Origin: Candidatus Pollutiaquabacter sp.
Lineage (GTDB): Bacteria; Bacteroidota; Bacteroidia; AKYH767-A; 2013-40CM-41-45
Assembly: GCA_903854075.1 (NCBI GenBank)
Contig: CAINVI010000309.1
Span: forward strand, 1 to 6,862
Length of the DNA: 6,862 bases
Direction of reading: 5' to 3'
Made by a program: the position numbers and the translations under genes. Positions 1-5,317 of the stretch are shown one piece after another. Below the pieces are notes generated by a model. The model was not told the origin of the DNA. It ran no database searches and saw only the letters and a program-made list of their open reading frames with translations. The number at the start of each line of letters is the position of its first letter. Positions within the stretch are counted from its first letter, which is position 1.

Positions 1-2119
1 CAACAACAGTACCTCTCCACTACTTATTGCCATGCAACCAAAGACATACTTGTCCGAGGAAGTAAATATAACCGCTACGCGCGCTAACGATCGTTCTGCT
101 ATTGCGTATACAACGGTTCGCCAGGAAGAGCTGGAAAAAGTCAACTTAGGTCAAGATTTACCTATACTTCTGCAGTTGCAACCATCAGTGACCACTACTT
201 CCGATGCGGGAAATGGTGTCGGATATACCGGCATCCGCATACGTGGCAGCGATGCAACACGAGTGAATGTAACCATCAACGGAATTCCAGTCAACGATGC
301 GGAATCACACCAGGTGTATTGGGTCAATCTTCCGGATTTGGCCGCCTCCGCCGACAATATTCAAGTTCAGCGGGGCGTCGGTACTTCCACCAACGGTGCT
401 GGCGCTTTCGGCGGCAGCTTGAATATTCAAACTTCTACCTTGCAGCAAGATGCATTCGCAGAAATCAATTCCTCCTACGGGTCGTTCAACACACAACGGA
501 ATGCACTCAAGTTCGGCACCGGTCTGCTCGATAAACGTTTTGCGTTGGATGGCAGAGTCTCCTTGATTCAATCCAACGGGTATATGGATCGTGCATCGTC
601 CGACCTACAATCACTCTATCTTTCCGGAGGTTACTACGGTAAGCAGCAATCTTTGCGAGCGGTCATCATGACCGGAAGAGAAAAAACCTATCAGGCCTGG
701 TATGGTGTACCGCAAGACTCTATGTCTTCGAATCGCACATTCAATATGGCCGGACTTTATTACGACCAAAACGGCCAACCACAGTTCTACGGCAATCAGA
801 CGGATAATTATCGTCAGGATTATTATCAACTGCTCTATTCCCGAGAGCTGGGAAATGACTGGCTGCTGAACACCGCATTGTTCTACACGAAGGGAAAAGG
901 ATACTATGAAGAATATGTTCAACTGCCACTTATCGACAATGGTGGACTTGATCCTGATTCAATGACGGACAGTATTTATATTCAGCCGGCGTATATACGA
1001 CAACGCTGGCTCGACAACGATTTTGCTGGAATGACCTGGTCCTTGCAACGGCAATTCGAAAACGTTGATTTCACGTCAGGAGGAACCGTTTCGTACTATG
1101 AAGGACAGCATTACGGCGAAATCATTTGGCAGAATTACAACATCATCCCCAACGAGCCGTACCGCTACTACCAGGATGAAGCGACAAAGAAAGATTACAG
1201 TGCGTTTGCTAAAGCAAACTGGAATGTGAAGGAAGGATGGTTTTTGTCCAGCGACGTACAGGTTCGCCATGTCGATTATGCTTTCACCGGGAAAGATGCG
1301 GACGGAAATCCATTACCTTCAGTGGTTCCACTCACATTTTTCAATCCCAAAGCTGGCATCACCTATTTACCAAGTACATGGCATCGGTGGTACGTGTCGG
1401 CAAGTGTTGGACAAAAAGAACCGGTGCGTGATGATTATCGCGCTTCCACGCCGAACTCTCGTCCGCTTCCGGAAAAACTGATTGACTACGAAGCTGGCTA
1501 CCGCTTCAATGGCCACAAAGTGACCAGTGGTGTCAATCTTTATATTATGGATTACGCGCGACAGCTGGTCCTGAATGGCAGTATTAACGACGTAGGCGAG
1601 TATGTGCGAGAAAGCATCAACGACAGCTACCGCGCAGGTCTGGAGATGGATGTCACCTGGGCGCCTTCCATCAAGTGGCAATTACAAGCCAATCTCACAC
1701 TTTCCCGAAATCGTATTCGTAATTACGAAGATTACGTCTATGATTACAACTCCGGCAGCACAATTAAAGTGAGCTATTCCAATACAGCCATTGCTTTCTC
1801 GCCGGAAATCATCAGCGCAGCTGTCATCACGTGGAAACCTACCGCAGCACTTTCATTCTCCCTCTCCAACAAATATGTCGGCGAACAATTTCTGGATAAC
1901 ACCGAAAATGACAACCGGAAACTGGACGCTTACTTGTTCCATGATTTACGGGCTGAATGGTCTCCTTCCATTAAAGGGCTGAAAGCACTGAGTTTTCGCG
2001 GCGCCGTGTACAACCTGACCAACCGCTTGTATAGCGCAAACGGCTATACTTATGGAACCAATTATTATTACCCGCAAGCCGGAATTAATTTTATGGGCGG
2101 AGTTACGGTGAGATTTTGA
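1..2119 (+). CDS. TonB-dependent outer-membrane receptor, 5'-truncated by the window edge
   Basis: This is an outer-membrane active transporter that takes up a ligand (iron chelate, vitamin or glycan; not determinable here) using TonB energy. The reading frame is open from base 2 with no stop. The ten codons before the ATG at 32, together with the following IAMQPKTYLSEEVNITATRA, look like the last strand of a carboxypeptidase-regulatory-like domain running into the plug, so the ATG at 32 is probably internal. Counting from that ATG, the plug covers about residues 8-135. It contains the GIRIRG motif (67-72), VYWVNLPDLAAS (95-106) and QRGVGTSTNGAGAFGG (113-128), which are hallmark plug motifs. 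The rest, to residue 695, is rich in alternating aromatic and polar strands, as in a 22-strand beta-barrel. It ends in the aromatic residue Phe (VTVRF), typical for barrel assembly. No SusD partner is visible downstream, because the next gene is convergent, so a glycan SusC role is not supported. The family assignment is firm; the substrate is unknown. Confidence 0.95.
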   Translation, partial: NNSTSPLLIAMQPKTYLSEEVNITATRANDRSAIAYTTVRQEELEKVNLGQDLPILLQLQPSVTTTSDAGNGVGYTGIRIRGSDATRVNVTINGIPVNDAESHQVYWVNLPDLAASADNIQVQRGVGTSTNGAGAFGGSLNIQTSTLQQDAFAEINSSYGSFNTQRNALKFGTGLLDKRFALDGRVSLIQSNGYMDRASSDLQSLYLSGGYYGKQQSLRAVIMTGREKTYQAWYGVPQDSMSSNRTFNMAGLYYDQNGQPQFYGNQTDNYRQDYYQLLYSRELGNDWLLNTALFYTKGKGYYEEYVQLPLIDNGGLDPDSMTDSIYIQPAYIRQRWLDNDFAGMTWSLQRQFENVDFTSGGTVSYYEGQHYGEIIWQNYNIIPNEPYRYYQDEATKKDYSAFAKANWNVKEGWFLSSDVQVRHVDYAFTGKDADGNPLPSVVPLTFFNPKAGITYLPSTWHRWYVSASVGQKEPVRDDYRASTPNSRPLPEKLIDYEAGYRFNGHKVTSGVNLYIMDYARQLVLNGSINDVGEYVRESINDSYRAGLEMDVTWAPSIKWQLQANLTLSRNRIRNYEDYVYDYNSGSTIKVSYSNTAIAFSPEIISAAVITWKPTAALSFSLSNKYVGEQFLDNTENDNRKLDAYLFHDLRAEWSPSIKGLKALSFRGAVYNLTNRLYSANGYTYGTNYYYPQAGINFMGGVTVRF

Positions 2120-2203
2120 TAGTGAAACCAAGTCAATTGTAATTCACCCTTAATGTAACCCTTACCCATTGCGGTGATCAGAAGAGCAAAGAATCACAGG
2201 TAA

Positions 2204-2221
2204 AACGAAACCGATTTCGTT
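2204..2221 (-). terminator. Possible intrinsic terminator of the ribF-LRR unit
   Basis: Read leftward, AACGAAA (2221-2215), loop TCGG (2214-2211) and TTTCGTT (2210-2204) form a perfect 7-bp stem starting 7 nt after the LRR gene stop. The descending arm is itself T-rich and runs on into TTA. The stem is short and A/T-rich, so termination strength is uncertain. On the plus strand no T tract follows, so it is less likely to serve the receptor gene. The rest of the convergent gap (2120-2203) shows no convincing hairpin. Confidence 0.4.
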
Positions 2222-2227
2222 GCTCAA

Positions 2228-2821
2228 TTACTTGCAATTACAGCTCGGCGACATATTGATCTTAGCCGACTTCACCACGATCGCGTCAATGCGCGCTTGC
2301 TGCTCCTCGGAAAAAAGAATACCGCGCAGCTCCAACAACTTTAAGTTTTGAAGCCGGCTGATTTCATCCGGAACATCTTCCAATTCGTTATCCCACAATT
2401 CAAGGACTTCCAGCGAAGAAAGATCACCAATGGTAGCCGGAAGGCGAACAAGCCGATTGCGGCTAAGTCCAAGGTACGTCAACTCCGACAAATCACCAAT
2501 GGCGGCAGGGAGTTCTTTAAGTAGATTGTTGGATAAATTCAAATAAGTCAGCTGACGCAGCTGTCCTATTTCAGGACTGATGGTATCAATACGATTTCGA
2601 CTCAAATCCAAGTAACGCAGGTTGGTCATTTGAAAAACAACCGGCGGAATCGAATCCAAACGCGTATTACGGATACTCAGCTTAAAAACCCGCGAAGGAT
2701 CTTTAGCCGCTTCGGTCAACGAACGAAATACGTAGGAAGTGTCCAAGGTCGTTTCCTGGCCTTTCGCAACGATGCTGAGACCAAAAACAAGCAGAAAGAT
2801 GATTTTATAACGCAGAGACAT
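2228..2821 (-). CDS. Secreted leucine-rich-repeat protein of unknown function
   Basis: The product is 197 residues from the ATG at 2821. It has a signal peptide: Arg4 and Lys6, a hydrophobic core from about residue 7 to 19 (IIFLLVFGLSIVA), and a probable signal peptidase I site after A-K-G21, leaving Gln22. There is no lipobox cysteine, so it is not an obvious lipoprotein. After a short linker come five consecutive 23-residue leucine-rich repeats (residues 45-159; DNA 2689-2345). They fit the bacterial LxxLxLxxNxLxxLPxxIG pattern, and a degenerate sixth unit acts as a C-terminal cap. The chain ends in a Cys-Asn-Cys-Lys tail. LRRs usually form curved protein-binding solenoids, so a binding or scaffold role outside the cytoplasm is inferred; the partner is unknown. 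An in-frame TTG at 2839 would add six residues, but it sits 2 bp from the ribF stop and would displace the charged n-region, so the ATG is preferred. An AAGGA sequence lies one base before the ATG. The gene is probably co-transcribed with ribF, 20 bp upstream. Confidence 0.88.
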   Translation of the reverse strand: MSLRYKIIFLLVFGLSIVAKGQETTLDTSYVFRSLTEAAKDPSRVFKLSIRNTRLDSIPPVVFQMTNLRYLDLSRNRIDTISPEIGQLRQLTYLNLSNNLLKELPAAIGDLSELTYLGLSRNRLVRLPATIGDLSSLEVLELWDNELEDVPDEISRLQNLKLLELRGILFSEEQQARIDAIVVKSAKINMSPSCNCK

Positions 2822-2841
2822 GTCCTTAGAAGTACTCAACG

Positions 2842-3768
2842 TCAGCCGAGGATTTTTGTTGCATTCCGGCGATCCTCTTCGAGTAATTCCCGAAGTTCGT
2901 CAAGCGTTTGGATCTTTTTGTCGTCGCGCAGCCGGGCAACGAGCTCTATAACCAGCGATTGCCCGTAGATATCTTCATTAAAATCAAAAATATTTACTTC
3001 GATATTCTGCTTAGTGCCATTCACTACCGGACGATTGCCGATGTAGAGCATTCCTTTGTAAATCACATCGCGCAGACGCAGCCGTACGGCATAAATACCT
3101 TCTGACGGAATCAGCTTATACGTTTCAGTGACAGACAGGTTTGCCGTAGGAAAACCAATTGTTCGGCCAATCTGGTCGCCGCGCTCAACAGTTCCTGTAA
3201 TCGTGAAATTATGACCAAGTAACTTAGCAGCTGCTGTAACATCGCCGGTCAATAACGCCTGGCGGATCTTGGTCGAACTTACGGCTACTTCATTCACCAC
3301 CTGCTCCGGAATTTCTTCCAAACGAAAGCCATAAACCGGTGCCATTTCCTCCAGGTCTTTGTACGAACCTTCTCGATTACGACCGAAATGATGATCGTAA
3401 CCAATGACGAGCGTTTTCATGCCGATGCGTTTTACGAGAACATCGCGAACGAATTCGATAGCTGACATGCGCGAAAATTCTTTGTCGAACGGCTGAACAA
3501 TCAAATGATCAATTCCGCACATACGAAGCAACTGCTCACGTTCCTGAAGTGTCGTTATCAGCTTCAGGTTATTATCGTCCGGCTGGAGCACCATCCGCGG
3601 ATGAGGAAAAAAAGTTAGCACCACCGTCTGCGCGCCCGACTGATCGGCAAGTTCACGCAAGCGGCGCGTAATCTGCTGATGGCCGATATGGACACCGTCA
3701 AACGTGCCAATCGTCACCACTGCATGATCCAATTGCGGAAACTCTTCGAGAGAATGATAAACCTTCAC
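2842..3768 (-). CDS. ribF: Bifunctional riboflavin kinase / FAD synthetase (FMN adenylyltransferase)
   Basis: This cytoplasmic enzyme phosphorylates riboflavin to FMN and then adenylates FMN to FAD, supplying flavoenzymes. With the GTG start at 3768 the product is 308 residues, close to the roughly 310 usual for the family. The N-terminal nucleotidyltransferase domain (about 1-185) shows GTFDGVHIGH (21-30, the HxGH nucleotide site), FFPHPR (53-58), GYDHHFGRNREG (123-134) and SSTKIR (164-169). The C-terminal riboflavin kinase domain (about 186-305) shows GRTIGFPTANL (201-211, including the PTAN nucleotide/metal motif), GIYAV (224-228) and NIEVNIFDF followed by IYGQ, where Glu257 is the likely catalytic base. 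Both active sites appear intact. An in-frame upstream GTG at 3816 would give 324 residues, but the extra 16 (from SVALKIVF onward) do not resemble the family N-terminus, which normally begins with MKVYHSLEEF-like sequence. A candidate -7 element at 3787-3794 also lies between the two starts. It is transcribed divergently from icd, with the LRR gene 20 bp downstream. Confidence 0.96.
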   Translation of the reverse strand: MKVYHSLEEFPQLDHAVVTIGTFDGVHIGHQQITRRLRELADQSGAQTVVLTFFPHPRMVLQPDDNNLKLITTLQEREQLLRMCGIDHLIVQPFDKEFSRMSAIEFVRDVLVKRIGMKTLVIGYDHHFGRNREGSYKDLEEMAPVYGFRLEEIPEQVVNEVAVSSTKIRQALLTGDVTAAAKLLGHNFTITGTVERGDQIGRTIGFPTANLSVTETYKLIPSEGIYAVRLRLRDVIYKGMLYIGNRPVVNGTKQNIEVNIFDFNEDIYGQSLVIELVARLRDDKKIQTLDELRELLEEDRRNATKILG

Positions 3769-3786
3769 AAAACGCCGATTCTGAGG

Positions 3787-3794
3787 CAAAAATA
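3787..3794 (-). promoter_or_regulatory. Candidate Bacteroidota -7 element for ribF
   Basis: Read on the minus strand this is TATTTTTG, an exact match to TAnnTTTG. Transcription would start about 12 nt before the GTG at 3768. No TTTG sits at the expected 19-20 bp further upstream (the nearest is about 26 bp away), and the run is A/T-rich, so a chance match is possible. If real, it excludes the upstream GTG at 3816 as the main start. Confidence 0.35.
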
Positions 3795-3840
3795 CAATCT
3801 TCAATGCAACTGACACCGAACAAACTATTAAAGCGCTGAA

Positions 3841-3872
3841 ATTGTTTAAACACGCGATTCTGAGTACTTTTG
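3841..3872 (+). promoter_or_regulatory. Bacteroidota-type promoter of icd
   Basis: The -7 element TACTTTTG (3865-3872) is an exact TAnnTTTG match. ATTG at 3841-3844 stands 20 bp upstream as a three-of-four match to the -33 TTTG. Transcription should start near 3876-3880, giving a 5' leader of roughly 20 nt before the ATG at 3897. The -33 region overlaps the 10-bp perfect palindrome TGTTTAAACA (3843-3852). Confidence 0.7.
3843..3852. promoter_or_regulatory. 10-bp perfect palindrome overlapping the icd -33 element, possible operator
   Basis: TGTTTAAACA is a perfect inverted repeat placed on the -33 region of the icd promoter, within the ribF/icd divergent region. A dimeric regulator could bind here, but the site is short, A/T-rich and occurs once, so this is only a suggestion. 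Confidence 0.2.
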
Positions 3873-3893
3873 CCGACCATTTTAACTCGAAAT

Positions 3894-3925
3894 ACCATGT
3901 CAGGAAGCAAAATCACCATGTCAGG
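3894..3925 (+). repeat. 11-bp direct repeat carrying two in-frame icd start codons
   Basis: ACCATGTCAGG occurs at 3894-3904 and again at 3915-3925, exactly 21 bp (7 codons) apart. Each copy contains an ATG in the icd frame, so the protein begins MSGSKITMSGGK. The two initiation contexts are identical over 11 bases. It looks like a small in-frame duplication at the gene's start. Confidence 0.75.
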
Positions 3926-5225
3926 CGGGAAATTGAATGTTCCCAACGATCCTATTATTCCATTCATCGAAGGCGACGGAACCGGTCCGGACATCTGGAA
4001 CGCTTCAGTACGCGTGCTGGATGCCAGTGTAGCAAAAGCCTACGGCGGTTCACGCAAAATCATGTGGAAAGAAGTGCTGGCCGGAGAGAAAGCCTTTAAC
4101 CAGACCGGCAACTGGCTTCCTGATGAAACCTTGGCGGCTTTCAACGAATACCTGGTTGGTATCAAAGGCCCGCTGACTACACCGGTTGGTGGCGGCATTC
4201 GCTCCCTCAACGTTGCACTTCGTCAGATCCTCGACCTCTACGTTTGTCTGCGCCCTGTGCGTTGGTTTGAAGGCGTCCCTTCACCGGTGAAAAATCCGGG
4301 AGCTGTTGACATGGTCATCTTCCGCGAAAATACTGAAGACATCTACGCAGGTATCGAATTCACTGCGGGATCTCCGGAAGCCAAAAAAGTACTTGAATTC
4401 CTTGAGAAAGAATTCCCGAAGGAATTCAATAAAATCCGTTTCGGCACTGAGGCTAAAGCCGGCGAGTTTCAAAAGATGTCGGGAAGCAGCGAGGCCGGTC
4501 AACTGATGGTTGGTCTTGGTCTGAAACCGGTGTCCAAACTTGGCTCTGAGCGTCTCATCAAATCTTCGATTGAGTACGCCATTCGCCACGAGCGCAAATC
4601 CGTGACACTCGTTCACAAAGGTAACATCATGAAATTCACCGAAGGTGCTTTCCGTGACTGGGGCTACGCGCTGGCTGAAAAAGAATTTGGTGATAAAGTA
4701 TACACCTGGTCACAGTGGGAACGTACCAAGAAAGAAAAAGGTGAAGCTGCTGCCAACGATGAACAGAAAGCTGCACTCGCTGCCGGACGTGTCTTGGTGA
4801 AAGATGCTATCGCCGATATTACCTTGCAACAGATTCTCACACGTCCTGAAGATTTTGACGTAATCGCTACTCTTAATCTCAACGGCGACTACCTGAGTGA
4901 TGCACTTGCCGCACAAGTAGGCGGTATCGGCATCGCACCGGGTGCCAACATCAATTACGTGACCGGTCACGCTATTTTTGAAGCAACGCACGGCACAGCT
5001 CCCAAATACGCCAATCTGGACAAAGTGAATCCGGGCTCCGTCATTCTTTCGGGTGCGATGTTGCTGGAACACCTCGGCTGGATAGAAGCTGCCAACCTGA
5101 TTTACGCAGGCATGGAAAAGAGTATTGCCGCCAAGCGCGTGACGTACGATTTCGAACGACTGATGGAAGGGGCAACTTTGCTCAAGTGCTCTGAGTTTGG
5201 CGACGAGATCATCAAGCACATGTAA
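3897..5225 (+). CDS. icd: NADP-dependent isocitrate dehydrogenase
   Basis: This TCA-cycle enzyme oxidatively decarboxylates isocitrate to 2-oxoglutarate, producing NADPH in the cytoplasm. The product is 442 residues from the ATG at 3897 and resembles the homodimeric E. coli Icd (416 residues). Conserved substrate residues are visible: Ser103, Asn105, Arg109 and Arg119 in RSLNVALRQ...CLRPVR, Arg143 and Tyr150 in VIFRENTEDIYAGIE, Lys241 in VHKGNIMKF, and metal-binding Asp307, Asp331 and Asp335 (NLNGDYLSD). NADP preference is indicated by Lys370-Tyr371 in HGTAPKY, Val377, Tyr417 and Arg421 (VTYDFER), which match the E. coli determinants. It is longer than E. coli Icd mainly through insertions near residues 170-215 and 270-300, the latter rich in Lys, Glu and Ala. 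Ser103 matches the serine phosphorylated by AceK in E. coli, but no aceK is present here. A TTG at 3870 would extend the frame but lies inside the promoter -7 element; a second in-frame ATG at 3918 is possible. A hairpin terminator follows. Confidence 0.97.
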   Translation: MSGSKITMSGGKLNVPNDPIIPFIEGDGTGPDIWNASVRVLDASVAKAYGGSRKIMWKEVLAGEKAFNQTGNWLPDETLAAFNEYLVGIKGPLTTPVGGGIRSLNVALRQILDLYVCLRPVRWFEGVPSPVKNPGAVDMVIFRENTEDIYAGIEFTAGSPEAKKVLEFLEKEFPKEFNKIRFGTEAKAGEFQKMSGSSEAGQLMVGLGLKPVSKLGSERLIKSSIEYAIRHERKSVTLVHKGNIMKFTEGAFRDWGYALAEKEFGDKVYTWSQWERTKKEKGEAAANDEQKAALAAGRVLVKDAIADITLQQILTRPEDFDVIATLNLNGDYLSDALAAQVGGIGIAPGANINYVTGHAIFEATHGTAPKYANLDKVNPGSVILSGAMLLEHLGWIEAANLIYAGMEKSIAAKRVTYDFERLMEGATLLKCSEFGDEIIKHM

Positions 5226-5248
5226 TTCATTCATAAGAGTATACGGTA

Positions 5249-5286
5249 CACAACGGCGGGTGGAAACACTCGCCGTTGTGCGTTTG
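5249..5286 (+). terminator. Intrinsic terminator of icd (GAAA-loop hairpin)
   Basis: CACAACGGCGGGTG (5249-5262), loop GAAA (5263-5266) and CACTCGCCGTTGTG (5267-5280) form a 14-bp stem with one G-U wobble, closed by a GNRA tetraloop. It begins 24 nt after the icd stop. The downstream tract is only CGTTTG, so the U-run is weak and release may be incomplete. The TTT there also belongs to the -33 element of the next promoter. Confidence 0.75.
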
Positions 5287-5313
5287 TACATCCCGCATCA
5301 TTCTTTACCTTTG
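5283..5313 (+). promoter_or_regulatory. Near-consensus Bacteroidota promoter of the GH3-family gene
   Basis: TTTG (5283-5286), a 19-bp spacer and TACCTTTG (5306-5313) match the full TTTG-N19-TAnnTTTG consensus. Transcription should start about 4-8 nt after the -7 element, at or next to the ATG at 5318, which implies a leaderless or nearly leaderless mRNA. The -33 element starts 3 nt after the preceding hairpin. Confidence 0.78.
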
Positions 5314-5317
5314 ATGC

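Noticed and set aside
1..2119. SusC-type glycan importer of a polysaccharide utilisation locus
   Set aside because: No SusD-like gene follows, the next genes are convergent housekeeping or LRR genes, and no carbohydrate-active enzymes are in the window.
2122..2177. Short inverted repeats after the receptor gene: GTGAA (2122-2126) with TTCAC (2143-2147), and TCACC (2144-2148) with GGTGA (2173-2177)
   Set aside because: The stems are only 5 bp with long loops and no following T tract; they are not convincing as a rightward terminator.
4356..4427. Four GAATTC sites within about 70 bp of icd
   Set aside because: They follow from repeated Glu-Phe codons (for example EFLEKEFPKEF) in the reading frame; a similar pattern occurs in the GH3 gene, so no separate DNA function is needed.
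4710..5291. 193-codon open frame antisense to icd
   Set aside because: It is the shadow of a highly conserved, codon-constrained gene; its translation shows no domain pattern and no promoter or start context supports it.
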